From positions 306,604 to 370,603 of the forward strand of contig JBMONF010000019.1 of assembly GCA_049323455.1 (NCBI GenBank): DNA of 64,000 nucleotides, in the 5' to 3' direction. The notes under the pieces were generated by a model that saw nothing but the letters and a program-made list of their open reading frames with translations, was not told where the DNA came from and did not search any database. This DNA comes from Hypericibacter sp049323455. GTDB taxonomy: Bacteria; Pseudomonadota; Alphaproteobacteria; Dongiales; Dongiaceae. A program made the translations under genes and the position numbers. Below, one piece after another: positions 8,613 through 17,998 of the stretch (positions within the stretch are counted from its first letter, which is position 1; each line of letters opens with the position of its first letter).

Positions 8613-8873
8613 TCAGAGCGACTTGATGCGTGCCGACAACCGAGACAGTTTCCGCGCCGCCGTGTTGCGATGAAGCACGCCCGCGCGCACGCCGCGATGG
8701 ATCTCCGGTTGCGCCTCCCTGAACGCGCTCTGCGCCGCGGCCTTGTCGCCGGCGGCGATGGCCGTCTCCACCTTCTTGATGAAGGTGCGCACGCGGCTGG
8801 TGCGCGCGCGGTTGACGGCGGTGCGCCGCTCGGTCTGGCGAATGCGCTTCTTGGCCGACTTGTGTTGGGCCAT
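8613..8873 (-). CDS. rpsT: 30S ribosomal protein S20
   Basis: The 86-residue basic protein starts MAQHKSAKKRIRQTERRTA and ends RLSARIKSL, the standard S20 pattern. It binds 16S rRNA in the small subunit body. Its place next to dnaA is typical of alphaproteobacteria. A strong intrinsic terminator follows, and 124 bp separate it from the upstream enoyl-CoA hydratase gene, so it is probably a single-gene unit. Confidence 0.97.
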   Translation of the reverse strand: MAQHKSAKKRIRQTERRTAVNRARTSRVRTFIKKVETAIAAGDKAAAQSAFREAQPEIHRGVRAGVLHRNTAARKLSRLSARIKSL

Positions 8874-8997
8874 GGCTCTGCTCTCTCTAAGGATGGGCCC
8901 CTCTTGGGGGCGGCGGGTTATAGCCTTGGGCTCCAGGCTGCGTCAAGGGTCGTGAAAGACGCGAAACGACCCGATTTAACGGCCTTTTTACGCGGGG

Positions 8998-9774
8998 CTA
9001 GCGGTCCTTGAAGTCGGGCTGACGCTTCTCGATGAAGGCCGCCATGCCTTCCTTCTGATCCTCGGTGGCGAAGGTCGCATGGAAGAGACGGCGCTCGAAG
9101 CGAAGCCCTTCCGCGAGCGTGCTCTCATAGGCGCGGTTGATCGATTCCTTGGCCATCATCACCGCGGGCGTCGACATGGAGGCGATGCGCTCTGCAACCT
9201 TCATGGCTTCGTCCATGAGTTGCTCGGTCGGCACCACGCGGCTGACCAGCCCCGAACGCTCGGCCTCGGCCGCATCCATCATGCGGCCCGACAGGCACAT
9301 CTCCATCGCCTTGGCCTTGCCGACGAGCCGGGTCAGGCGCTGCGTGCCGCCGGCGCCGGGAATGATGCCGAGCGTGATCTCCGGCTGGCCGAACTTGGCG
9401 TTCTCGGCGGCGAGAACGATGTCGCACATCATCGCCACCTCGCAGCCGCCGCCGAGCGCGTAACCGGCAACCGCCGCGATCACCGGCTTGCGGCAATGGG
9501 CGATCCGCTCCCAACCCTTGGTGATGAAATCGGAGACGTAGACGTCCACGAAACCGCGGTCCTTCATCTCCTTGATGTCGGCGCCCGCGGCGAAGGCCTT
9601 CTCGCTGCCGGTGACGACGATGGCGCCGATATGGGCGTCGGCCTCGAAATCGTCGAGCGCGCGGCCCATCTCCTCGACCAGCGCGTCGCACAGCGCGTTC
9701 AATGCCTTGGGCCGGTTCAGCGTGATCACGCCGACGCGCCCCTTCTTCTCCACGATGATGTTCTGATAGCCCAT
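8998..9774 (-). CDS. Enoyl-CoA hydratase (crotonase)
   Basis: This 258-residue crotonase-fold enzyme adds water to trans-2-enoyl-CoA in beta-oxidation. The oxyanion-hole region AFAAGADIKEM is present, and the two catalytic glutamates lie in GGGCEVAMMCDI and FGQPEITLGIIPGAGGTQRL. The last is the short-chain enoyl-CoA hydratase signature. ATG 9774 was chosen because GGAAGGA precedes it; a longer frame adds 18 non-conserved residues. A crotonase gene between mutM and rpsT is common in alphaproteobacteria. It probably shares a transcript with the small gene and mutM upstream. Confidence 0.92.
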   Translation of the reverse strand: MGYQNIIVEKKGRVGVITLNRPKALNALCDALVEEMGRALDDFEADAHIGAIVVTGSEKAFAAGADIKEMKDRGFVDVYVSDFITKGWERIAHCRKPVIAAVAGYALGGGCEVAMMCDIVLAAENAKFGQPEITLGIIPGAGGTQRLTRLVGKAKAMEMCLSGRMMDAAEAERSGLVSRVVPTEQLMDEAMKVAERIASMSTPAVMMAKESINRAYESTLAEGLRFERRLFHATFATEDQKEGMAAFIEKRQPDFKDR

Positions 9775-9824
9775 GATGCTTCCTTCCCGAGCCTGGGTGG
9801 CCCTCGCCTGGGGCGGACCCAAGC

Positions 9825-10274
9825 TCATTCGGGCGTGACGGTGAAACGCACGGTCAGCGGACCGCCGCCCTTGACGAAGTCGATCGACAGCCGCTCGCCC
9901 TGGCGCCGATAGCTGCGCTCCGACGCCGCCTGCCAGCCAAGCTCGGGCAGCGTGGCCTTGTAGAACTCCAGCACCTGCCCCTCGCTCACATTGCCGGTGG
10001 CGTAGCCCTCGACGATGCGGCCGTCGGTGGAGCCGAACGCGAAGCCGGAGCCGCTGAGCTCGGTCAGGCCCGGCATCAGCGGCAGATCCTCGATCCCGGC
10101 GACGAAGCCGGGATCGGCGGCACGCGCCGCGCCCTGCTCCAGGCGGCTCCCGCCGGGTGCCTGACCGAAGACCAAAGGGACCGCCAGCAGGAGCGCCACC
10201 AGCGGGGCTGCCGCGGCCCGGCCGGCCCAGGCCCGGTGTGGCAAACGGCGGTCATGCGGCTGGCGACGGGGCAT
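9825..10274 (-). CDS. Conserved small alphaproteobacterial protein, function unknown
   Basis: The 149-residue product has an arginine-rich start, a hydrophobic stretch at about residues 20-37 (signal peptide or anchor), then a compact domain with FGSTDGRIVEGYATGN, LEFYKATLPELGW and a beta-rich end. This layout resembles small periplasmic proteins seen between mutM and the crotonase gene in related bacteria. No catalytic motif is visible. It begins 16 bp after the mutM stop, so the two are likely co-transcribed. Confidence 0.75.
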   Translation of the reverse strand: MPRRQPHDRRLPHRAWAGRAAAAPLVALLLAVPLVFGQAPGGSRLEQGAARAADPGFVAGIEDLPLMPGLTELSGSGFAFGSTDGRIVEGYATGNVSEGQVLEFYKATLPELGWQAASERSYRRQGERLSIDFVKGGGPLTVRFTVTPE

Positions 10275-10290
10275 GGCGGGGCTAATTACC

Positions 10291-11133
10291 TCAGCGCTGG
10301 CGGCGAGGACAGTAGAAAGTGGAGCGCCCGCCTTGCGTCAGCCGGCGCACGCCGCCGCTGACGGCGGGTTCGCAGTCGCAGTCGGGGCAGGGCTCGCCTT
10401 CTCGTTCATAGACCGCCCAGCGATGTTGGAAATATCCCAACTCGCCGTCGATCCGGACATAGTCGCGCAAGGAGGAGCCGCCGGCCGCGATCGCCTCGGC
10501 CAGCACCGCCTTGATCGCCGCCGCCAGCCGTTGGGCGCGCGCGCCCTTCACCGTCCCGGCATGCCGCTTGGGCGAGAGGCCGGCGCGGAACAGCGCCTCG
10601 GACGCATAGATGTTGCCGATGCCGGCGACCACGCGCTGGTCGAGCAAGGCTGCCTTGATCGATGTCGTCTTGCCGGCGAGGAGGGCTGCCAGCGCCGGCC
10701 CGTCGAAGGCGGGGTCCAGCGGCTCGGGTCCGAGACCCTTGATGAGCTTGTGGCGCGCGAGCTTGGATTCGGCCACCAGATCCATCATGCCGAAACGGCG
10801 CGCATCGTTGAACCGCACATGGGCACCGTCGTCGGTCTCGAGGATCACATGGTCGTGCGGCTCGGGATCGAGCACCGGCCCCTTTCCCACCAGCATGCGC
10901 CCGCTCATGCCGAGATGGCAGAGCAGCACTTCCTCGCCATCGAGGCGGATCAGAATGTATTTCGCGCGCCGGCCGACCTCGAGCACGCGCCGCCCCTCGA
11001 GCCGGCGCACGAAGCCCTGGGGCAGCGGAAAGCGCAGATCCGGCCGGCGTTGTTGCACGCGGGCGAGCCGCCGGCCTTCGAGGCGCATGGCCAGACCGCG
11101 ACAAACCGTCTCGACTTCGGGCAGCTCGGGCAT
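10291..11133 (-). CDS. mutM: Formamidopyrimidine-DNA glycosylase
   Basis: MutM (280 aa) removes 8-oxoguanine and formamidopyrimidines and nicks the resulting site. The catalytic N-terminus PELPEVETV (Pro after Met, Glu next), the lysine in RRAKYIL, and the helix-two-turn-helix region with VVAGIGNIYASEALF are intact. The C-terminal zinc finger is atypical. Cysteines stand at residues 249, 252, 254 and 275, but the fourth usual ligand (FYCPRCQ in most homologues) is Arg278 here, encoded CGC. ubiE is divergent 37 bp away. Confidence 0.95.
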   Translation of the reverse strand: MPELPEVETVCRGLAMRLEGRRLARVQQRRPDLRFPLPQGFVRRLEGRRVLEVGRRAKYILIRLDGEEVLLCHLGMSGRMLVGKGPVLDPEPHDHVILETDDGAHVRFNDARRFGMMDLVAESKLARHKLIKGLGPEPLDPAFDGPALAALLAGKTTSIKAALLDQRVVAGIGNIYASEALFRAGLSPKRHAGTVKGARAQRLAAAIKAVLAEAIAAGGSSLRDYVRIDGELGYFQHRWAVYEREGEPCPDCDCEPAVSGGVRRLTQGGRSTFYCPRRQR

Positions 11134-11170
11134 GGGGCGGCGAGCGTAGCGCGGCTTTGGTCGTCACGCT

Positions 11171-12058
11171 ATGTTCGCCGCCATGCAACCTGGGGATACC
11201 GACAAGCCGCCGCCCGCGCCCGGCGCTTCGCCTCCGCCCCCGCAAGCCGGCCCTGCCATCGGGACCGAGGAGAGCAAGGAAGGCGGCGAAGGCGAGAGGG
11301 GACAGACCTGGTTCGGCGACCGCCCCGTGGCGGCCGCCGAGAAGCCGGGCCTCGTGCGCGGCGTGTTCGACAGCGTTGCCGACCGCTACGACCTGATGAA
11401 CGACCTCATGTCGGGCGGCATTCATCGCCTCTGGAAAAGGGCGATGATCGACCGGCTCGATCCCAGGCCCGGCCAGACCGTGCTCGACGTCGCCGGCGGC
11501 ACCGGCGATATCGCCTTTCGCATCCTCGAGCGCTGGGGCGGCCCGGAAGGTGCCCGGCGCACGGGCTCGCGCGTCATCGTCTGCGACCTCACGCCCGCGA
11601 TGCTGGCCAAGGGCCGCGCCCGCGCCATCGACCGCGGCTATCTCGGCGGCATCGAATGGATCGCGGGCGATGCCGAGCGGCTGCCCTTGGAGGCCATGAG
11701 CGTCGACGCCTATACCATCGCCTTCGGCTTGCGCAACGTGACCCATGTCGACCGGGCGCTCGCGGAAGCCCGGCGCGTGCTCAAGCCGGGCGGCCGGTTT
11801 CTCTGCCTCGAGTTCAGCCGCGTGGTGCTGCCGGTGCTCGATCGGCTCTACGATCTCTACTCCTTCTCCGTGCTGCCGGCCTTGGGGCGCATCGTCGCCA
11901 AGGACGAGGCCGCCTATCGCTATCTGGCCGAGAGCATCCGTCGCTTCCCGCCGCAGGAGGAGTTGGCGCGGATGATCGAGGCGGCCGGGCTCGCCCGAGT
12001 GCGCTACCGGAACTTGAGCGGCGGCATCGCGGCGCTGCATTCCGCCTGGCGCATCTGA
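11171..12058 (+). CDS. ubiE: Ubiquinone/menaquinone methyltransferase UbiE
   Basis: UbiE is the SAM-dependent C-methyltransferase of ubiquinone (and menaquinone) synthesis. The SAM motif VLDVAGGTGDIAF is followed by VCDLTPAMLAKG, the GDAERLPL motif, and the IAFGLRNVTHVDRALAE signature. The 295 residues include a roughly 45-residue proline- and glutamate-rich N-terminal extension before the conserved TWFGDRPV; a second ATG at 11183 is nearly equivalent. ubiB follows after 18 bp, so the two quinone genes form an operon. Confidence 0.95.
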   Translation: MFAAMQPGDTDKPPPAPGASPPPPQAGPAIGTEESKEGGEGERGQTWFGDRPVAAAEKPGLVRGVFDSVADRYDLMNDLMSGGIHRLWKRAMIDRLDPRPGQTVLDVAGGTGDIAFRILERWGGPEGARRTGSRVIVCDLTPAMLAKGRARAIDRGYLGGIEWIAGDAERLPLEAMSVDAYTIAFGLRNVTHVDRALAEARRVLKPGGRFLCLEFSRVVLPVLDRLYDLYSFSVLPALGRIVAKDEAAYRYLAESIRRFPPQEELARMIEAAGLARVRYRNLSGGIAALHSAWRI

Positions 12059-12076
12059 GCCCCGGAGCTCCGGCCC

Positions 12077-13663
12077 TTGATCCGCAGCCTGCGCAACCTG
12101 GTTCGCCTGATGAGCGTGGCCCACACGCTGGCGCGCCATGGCGCGCTGCAAGCGCTCGACAGCGCGCTCGAGACGGTCGGCGCGACCTCCACCTTCCTCG
12201 ATCTGGCCCGGTTCCTGTTCGGTCGCGGCACCGGCGCCGGCCGGCCGGGCGAGCGCCTCGCCGCCGCGCTCGCGGAGCTCGGCCCCGCCTTCATCAAGCT
12301 CGGCCAGATGCTCGCGACCCGCACCGACCTTCTGGGCGCGCAGGTAGCGGCCGATCTCTCGACGCTCCAGGACCGCCTCCCGCCTTTCCCGGGCGCCGTG
12401 GCCCGCGCCATCATCGAGGCGGAGCTGGGGCGGCCCGTCGGCGAACTTTTCGCCAGCTTCGACGAGCGGCCGGTCTCCGCCGCCTCGATCGCGCAGGTGC
12501 ATTTCGCAACCCTGCCCGAAGGCGCCTACGCACCGGCGAACGGCGAGGCCGGCACCGAGGCCGGCCGCGCTTTTCGCACGCGCGAGGTCGCGGTCAAGAT
12601 CCTCAGGCCCGACATCGAGCGCGCCTTCCTGCGCGATCTCGATCTCCTGCGCTGGCTGGCCGAAATCGTCGAGGCCACACAGCCGCGCTTGCGCCGGTTC
12701 CGCCCGATCGAGGCGATCGAGGGCTTCGCGCGCCAAGTCGAGTTCGAGATGGATCTGCGCCTCGAGGCCGCGGCCGCATCGGAGCTGGCGCGGAACTTTG
12801 CCGACGACCCGACCTATCGCGTGCCGGCGGTGGATTGGCGACGCAGCGCCCGGCGCGTGCTGACCCAGGAGCGGCTCGCCGGCATCCGCATGGACGACCG
12901 CGCCGCTCTCCTCGCGGCCGGCCACGATATCGACCAGGTGCTGACCAAAGCGGCGGCGATCTTCTTCAAACAGACCTTCCGCGACGGCTTCTTCCACGGC
13001 GATCAACACCCGGGCAACATGTTCGTCGATGCCGAGGGCAATATCGGCGCGGTCGACTTCGGCATCATGGGCCGGCTCGACAAGGCGACGCGCTATTACC
13101 TGGCCGACATGCTCTTGGGCCTGCTCGAGCGCGACTATCGCCGGCTGGCCGAGATCCATGTCGCGGCCGGGATCGTTCCCGAGACGCAGTCGCAAGACAT
13201 GCTGGCCCAGGCGCTGAGGGCCATCGCCGAGCCAGTGTTCGGCCGGCCGCTCAACGAAATCTCCTTCGCCAAGCTCCTGGGCCAGCTGTTCCAACTGGCC
13301 GAGACCTTCGACATGCGGGTGCCGGCGCATTTGCTGCTGTTGCAGAAGAACATGTTGATGGCGGAGGGCGTCAGCCGGCAGTTGAATCCCGATCTCAACA
13401 TCTGGACCTTGGCCCAGCCGCTGATCGAGCAATGGATGCGCGAAAACCGCGGGCCCGAGGCCCGGCTCGCCGAGGCGGTGGGCGAGGGTGCCGCGCTGTT
13501 GCGTCGGCTGCCGCGGCTCTTGAGCGCGCTCGAACGCGCCGCCGAGCGGCTCACGGAGCCGGCGGCCCCGCCCCTCGCCCCCCTCGGTGATCGCCTTCTG
13601 GGCACGCCCTGGTGGGCTTGGGCGGCGCTGCTGTTGGCGCTGGGATTTGCGTTCCTTCGCTGA
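12077..13663 (+). CDS. ubiB: UbiB-family atypical kinase for ubiquinone synthesis
   Basis: The 528-residue ABC1/ADCK/UbiB protein is needed for ubiquinone synthesis. Conserved features are the KxGQ motif in FIKLGQMLATRTD, the alanine-rich loop region SAASIAQVHF, VKILRPDIE, HGDQHPGNMF and DFGIMGRLD. A hydrophobic segment close to the C-terminus (WWAWAALLLALGFAFLR) probably anchors it to the inner membrane. The start is TTG at 12077, 18 bp after ubiE. The frame gives the usual MIRSLRNLVRL beginning. Confidence 0.94.
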   Translation: MIRSLRNLVRLMSVAHTLARHGALQALDSALETVGATSTFLDLARFLFGRGTGAGRPGERLAAALAELGPAFIKLGQMLATRTDLLGAQVAADLSTLQDRLPPFPGAVARAIIEAELGRPVGELFASFDERPVSAASIAQVHFATLPEGAYAPANGEAGTEAGRAFRTREVAVKILRPDIERAFLRDLDLLRWLAEIVEATQPRLRRFRPIEAIEGFARQVEFEMDLRLEAAAASELARNFADDPTYRVPAVDWRRSARRVLTQERLAGIRMDDRAALLAAGHDIDQVLTKAAAIFFKQTFRDGFFHGDQHPGNMFVDAEGNIGAVDFGIMGRLDKATRYYLADMLLGLLERDYRRLAEIHVAAGIVPETQSQDMLAQALRAIAEPVFGRPLNEISFAKLLGQLFQLAETFDMRVPAHLLLLQKNMLMAEGVSRQLNPDLNIWTLAQPLIEQWMRENRGPEARLAEAVGEGAALLRRLPRLLSALERAAERLTEPAAPPLAPLGDRLLGTPWWAWAALLLALGFAFLR

Positions 13664-13715
13664 CCGACGGCGATCGGGCCGCAACAGCGCGCGGCCTCGC
13701 TTCAAGACCTTGTTT

Positions 13716-13721
13716 TATAAT
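13716..13721 (+). promoter_or_regulatory. Candidate -10 element for coaBC-dut
   Basis: A perfect TATAAT stands in an AT-rich patch 95 bp upstream of the coaBC start. The -35 region at 17 bp spacing (GGCCTC) is poor, so an activator or an error in assignment is possible. Confidence 0.35.
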
Positions 13722-13775
13722 GGCTTTAAGTTGGCGAAGGGGCGCCCGGCAGGGATTGCGGCGTCGAGGCTTGTC

Positions 13776-13801
13776 TTAACCTTCCGGCGCGCCTAGGTTA
13801 A
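13776..13801. promoter_or_regulatory. Inverted TTAACCT / AGGTTAA pair upstream of coaBC
   Basis: TTAACCT at 13776-13782 and its exact reverse complement AGGTTAA at 13795-13801 are separated by 12 GC-rich bases and lie 15 bp before the coaBC start. The half-site TTAACC resembles the half-site of the CtrA response regulator, though the spacing differs from the classic TTAA-N7-TTAA. A generic operator or an RNA hairpin are alternatives. Confidence 0.35.
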
Positions 13802-13816
13802 ACGCAGTGTCCAACC

Positions 13817-15049
13817 GTGAAATTTTTGGGCGTGCGGTTAATGCTGGCGGGCAAGCGCATCCTTCTCGTCATTGCGGGCGGCATCGCGGCCTATAAGAGC
13901 CTCGATCTGGTCCGGCGTCTACGCGAGCGCAACGCTTCGGTACGCACGATCCTGACGCGCGCCGGCGCCGAGTTCGTGACACCGCTTTCCGTGGCCACGC
14001 TCTCCGGGCAGAAGGTCTATTCCGATTTGTTCTCGCTGACCGACGAAAGCGAGATGGGCCATATCCGCTTGAGCCGCGAAGCCGATCTGGTGGTGGTGGC
14101 GCCGGCCAGCGCCGATCTCCTCGCCAAGATGGCGCACGGGCTTGCCGACGATCTCGCCTCGACCGCGCTGCTTGCCACCGACAAGCCGGTGCTGGTGGCG
14201 CCGGCCATGAATGTCGAGATGTGGGCTCACGCCGCCACCCGGGCCAACATCGCCGCGCTCGAGGCGCGCGGCGTGCTTCAGGTCGGGCCCAATGCGGGCG
14301 ATCTCGCCTGCGGCGAAACCGGCCCCGGCCGCATGGCCGAGCCGCATCAGATTCTGGAGGCGATCGAACGCTATTTCGGCCTCTCGGCGCCGCTGGCGGG
14401 CCTGCGCGCGCTGGTGACGAGCGGTCCCACGCACGAGCCGATCGATCCGGTGCGTTACATCGCCAACCGTTCCTCCGGCCGCCAGGGCCATGCCATCGCC
14501 GCGGCGCTCGCCCGACGCGGCGCCATGACGCTCCTGGTGTCGGGTCCTACGGCCGAGCCGGATCCCGTCGGCGTCGAGGTGCGCCATATCGAAACCGCCG
14601 AAGAGATGTGGGCCGCTTGCCGCGGCGCGCTGCCGGTCGATGTGGCGGTCTGCGCCGCCGCCGTGTCGGACTGGCGTCCGGCGGCTGCCGCCGAGCAGAA
14701 GCTCAAGAAGACGGCGGGCAAGGCGGCTCCCGCCATCCGGCTGGCGGAGAACCCCGACATCCTGGCCAGCCTCTCGGCCGCCGGCAACGGCCGGCCGCGG
14801 CTCGTCGTCGGCTTCGCCGCCGAGACCGAGAAGGTGGTGGAGAACGCGATCGCCAAACGACGCGCCAAGGGTTGCGACTGGATGCTCGCCAACGACGTGT
14901 CGCCGGGAACGACCACGTTCGGCGGCGCGGAGAACAAGGTCCATCTCGTGAGCGCCGAGGGCGTGGAGGAATGGCCGCGCATGTCCAAGCAGGACGTGGC
15001 CGACCGGCTTGCCGACCGGATCGCGACCGAGCTCAAGAGGGCGTCGTGA
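13817..15049 (+). CDS. coaBC: Bifunctional CoaBC (phosphopantothenoylcysteine synthetase/decarboxylase)
   Basis: CoaBC performs two steps of coenzyme A synthesis: it joins 4'-phosphopantothenate to cysteine (CoaB) and decarboxylates the product (CoaC). The FMN-binding CoaC part covers about residues 1-190, with GGIAAYKSLDL, the histidine in EMGHIRLS, the PAMNVEMW motif and the catalytic cysteine in LACGETGPGRMAEP. The CoaB part follows with TSGPTHEPIDPVR, KLKKTAGK and LANDVSPG. The GTG at 13817 gives 410 residues; an ATG at 13841 is an alternative. It overlaps dut by GTGA. Confidence 0.96.
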   Translation: MKFLGVRLMLAGKRILLVIAGGIAAYKSLDLVRRLRERNASVRTILTRAGAEFVTPLSVATLSGQKVYSDLFSLTDESEMGHIRLSREADLVVVAPASADLLAKMAHGLADDLASTALLATDKPVLVAPAMNVEMWAHAATRANIAALEARGVLQVGPNAGDLACGETGPGRMAEPHQILEAIERYFGLSAPLAGLRALVTSGPTHEPIDPVRYIANRSSGRQGHAIAAALARRGAMTLLVSGPTAEPDPVGVEVRHIETAEEMWAACRGALPVDVAVCAAAVSDWRPAAAAEQKLKKTAGKAAPAIRLAENPDILASLSAAGNGRPRLVVGFAAETEKVVENAIAKRRAKGCDWMLANDVSPGTTTFGGAENKVHLVSAEGVEEWPRMSKQDVADRLADRIATELKRAS

Positions 15050-15531
15050 CGACGGACTTGCGCGTGGCGGTCAAACGCCTGCCGCATGCGGCGGGCTTGC
15101 CCCTGCCGGCCTATGCCACGGCGCAGGCCGCGGGCATGGATCTGCTCGCGGCGGTGGAGGCGCCCACGACGTTGGCGCCCGGCGAGCGCGCGCTGGTGCC
15201 GACCGGTCTCGCGATCGCGCTCCCCGCCGGCTACGAGGCCCAGGTACGCCCGCGCTCCGGTCTCGCCCTCAAGCACGGCGTCACGTTGCTCAACAGTCCC
15301 GGCACCATCGATGCCGATTATCGCGGCGAGATCGGCGTCATCCTCGTCAATCTGGGCCAGGTGCCGTTCGCCGTCGAGCGTGGCCAGCGCATCGCCCAAC
15401 TCGTGGTGGCGCCGGTCTCGCATGTGGCCTGGACCGAAACCGAGATGCTCCCCGATACCGTGCGCGGCGCCGGCGGCTTCGGTTCGACCGGCATCGCCGC
15501 CGAGCCGACCGCCGCCGCAGCCGGCGGCTGA
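15046..15531 (+). CDS. dut: Deoxyuridine 5'-triphosphate nucleotidohydrolase
   Basis: dUTPase hydrolyses dUTP to dUMP, keeping uracil out of DNA and supplying thymidylate synthesis. All trimeric dUTPase motifs are visible in the 161 residues: AAGMDLLA (1), PRSGLALKHGV (2), GTIDADYRGEIGVILVNLG (3), RGQRIAQLVV (4) and GAGGFGSTG (5). The start is GTG, overlapping the coaBC stop as GTGA, so translation is probably coupled. The coaBC-dut pairing is common in proteobacteria. Confidence 0.95.
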   Translation: MTTDLRVAVKRLPHAAGLPLPAYATAQAAGMDLLAAVEAPTTLAPGERALVPTGLAIALPAGYEAQVRPRSGLALKHGVTLLNSPGTIDADYRGEIGVILVNLGQVPFAVERGQRIAQLVVAPVSHVAWTETEMLPDTVRGAGGFGSTGIAAEPTAAAAGG

Positions 15532-15546
15532 GCGGGAAGGTTTGCC

Positions 15547-16002
15547 ATGCTGCGTCTATCCAAACGCCTGCTGTTCGCGATCGAGGCGGTCGTCGACGTC
15601 GCCTATCACAGCGGCAGCCGTCCGGTGCAGTCGGGCGAGATTTCCGAGCGTCAGGGCATCCCGCGCCGCTATCTCGAGCAGGTGCTGCAGCACCTGGTGA
15701 AGAGCGGCGTGCTGACCGGCCAGCGGGGCCCTCGCGGCGGCTATCGCCTGGCGCGAGAGAGGCGGCGCATCACGCTGGGCGAGATCGTGCGCATCATGCG
15801 CCAGATCGACGTCGTGCCCGATCCGCTCGCCGAGGGCTCGGGCTCGCCGATCGGCATGCAGGTGGTGCGCCCGCTCTGGCGCGAATTGCAGGATTCGATG
15901 CTGGCCGAGCTCGACAAGGTGACGGTCGAGGAACTGTGCCAGCGCGCCCAGAACGCCGGCGTGCCCAGCGGCGCCGCCGAACGCCTCGACTTCACCATCT
16001 GA
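15547..16002 (+). CDS. Rrf2-family transcriptional regulator
   Basis: The 151-residue protein has the Rrf2 winged helix at about residues 1-85: LSKRLLFAIEAVVDVA, GIPRRYLEQVLQHLVKSG and GPRGGYRLAR. The three-cysteine iron-sulfur cluster region of IscR/NsrR-type members is absent; the only cysteine is in VEELCQRA near the C-terminus. That places it with cluster-free Rrf2 proteins such as the cysteine regulator CymR. cysK follows 70 bp downstream on the same strand, so control of cysteine synthesis is a reasonable inference. GGAAGG precedes the ATG. Confidence 0.9.
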   Translation: MLRLSKRLLFAIEAVVDVAYHSGSRPVQSGEISERQGIPRRYLEQVLQHLVKSGVLTGQRGPRGGYRLARERRRITLGEIVRIMRQIDVVPDPLAEGSGSPIGMQVVRPLWRELQDSMLAELDKVTVEELCQRAQNAGVPSGAAERLDFTI

Positions 16003-16072
16003 GGCGCGTTCTCCGCGGACGCGCCCGGAGCCCGACGACGATCACCGAATTGCGACAGGAGACGCGCCCATC

Positions 16073-17062
<990 letters not shown>

Positions 17063-17073
17063 GGAGCGCCTAT

Positions 17074-17162
17074 CGTCCTCATGCTGAGCCTGTCGAAGCA
17101 TGAGGATGATGGGTTTGAGACGCCGCACGCGCCCTCATCCTTCGACAGGCTCGGGATGAGGG
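17074..17162. repeat. Paired REP-like elements (TTCGACAGG family)
   Basis: Between cysK and moeB there are two units in opposite orientation. The first (17074-17109) is a hairpin closed by CCTCATGC and GCATGAGG around TGAGCCTGTCGAA. The second (17133-17162) reads CCCTCATCC-TTCGACAGGCTCGGGATGAGGG. The same core recurs at 62891-62978. They probably fold in RNA and could end or stabilise the cysK transcript. Confidence 0.75.
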
Positions 17163-17200
17163 CTATGTCGTTTGCGCCACGTCGACGCGACCGCCGCCTC

Positions 17201-17998
17201 ATGGACCTGACCGATCCGCAGATCGAACGCTATGCCCGCCATCTGATCCTCGAGGAGATCGGCGAGGAGGGGCAGGCGAAGCTGCTGGCCAGCTCCGTGC
17301 TGGTGGTGGGGGCCGGCGGGCTGGGCTCGCCCTTGGCTCTCTACCTCGCTGCCGCCGGGGTCGGGCGGCTCGGCATCGTCGACGACGACCGGGTCGAGCT
17401 CTCGAACCTGCAACGCCAGGTCCTGCATGGCACGGCCGACGTCGGGCGGCGCAAGACCGATAGCGCGGCGGAAGCCCTGGCGCGCGCCAATCCCGAGGTG
17501 CGGGTGGTCCGCCACGACCTCAGGCTCGACGCGACGAACGCGCTCGACATCGTGGCCGACTACGATCTGGTCGCCGACGGCAGCGACAATTTCGCCACCC
17601 GCTTCGCGCTCGCCGACGCCTGCCAGCGCGCCAAACGTCCGCTGGTCTCGGCCGCGGTGGTGCGCTTCGACGGCCAGCTCACCACCTTCAAGCCCTATCT
17701 GGGCGAGCCCCATCCCTGCATCCGCTGCCTGCATCCCGAGATGCCGGACGAGGACGCGGTGCCGCGCTGCGAGCAGGCCGGCATCCTGGGGGCGCTTGCC
17801 GGCACCATGGGCGCGCTTCAGGCGACCGAGGCGATCAAGGAGCTGCTGGGCCTGGGCGACAGCCTGTCGGGTCAGCTCCTGATCTACGACGCGCTCGGCG
17901 CCACCTTCCGCAAGATCCGGCTTCCGCGGCGGCAGGGCTGCGCCGGCTGCGCCCGGAAGCCAGAAGCCAGAAGTCAGAAACCGGAAACCAGAACCTGA
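17201..17998 (+). CDS. moeB: MoeB/ThiF-family adenylyltransferase (E1-like)
   Basis: The 265-residue E1-like enzyme adenylates the C-terminal glycine of a ubiquitin-like sulfur carrier (MoaD or ThiS). The nucleotide loop VVGAGGLGSPLALYLAAAG, the LSNLQRQVLH motif, the DGSDNFATR motif and two zinc-binding pairs (CIRC and CAGC) are present. No C-terminal rhodanese domain is attached. The ATG at 17201 was chosen because the upstream open frame is repeat sequence. The last dozen residues (KPEARSQKPETRT) are unlike the family and are encoded by one arm of a repeat hairpin. Confidence 0.9.
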   Translation: MDLTDPQIERYARHLILEEIGEEGQAKLLASSVLVVGAGGLGSPLALYLAAAGVGRLGIVDDDRVELSNLQRQVLHGTADVGRRKTDSAAEALARANPEVRVVRHDLRLDATNALDIVADYDLVADGSDNFATRFALADACQRAKRPLVSAAVVRFDGQLTTFKPYLGEPHPCIRCLHPEMPDEDAVPRCEQAGILGALAGTMGALQATEAIKELLGLGDSLSGQLLIYDALGATFRKIRLPRRQGCAGCARKPEARSQKPETRT

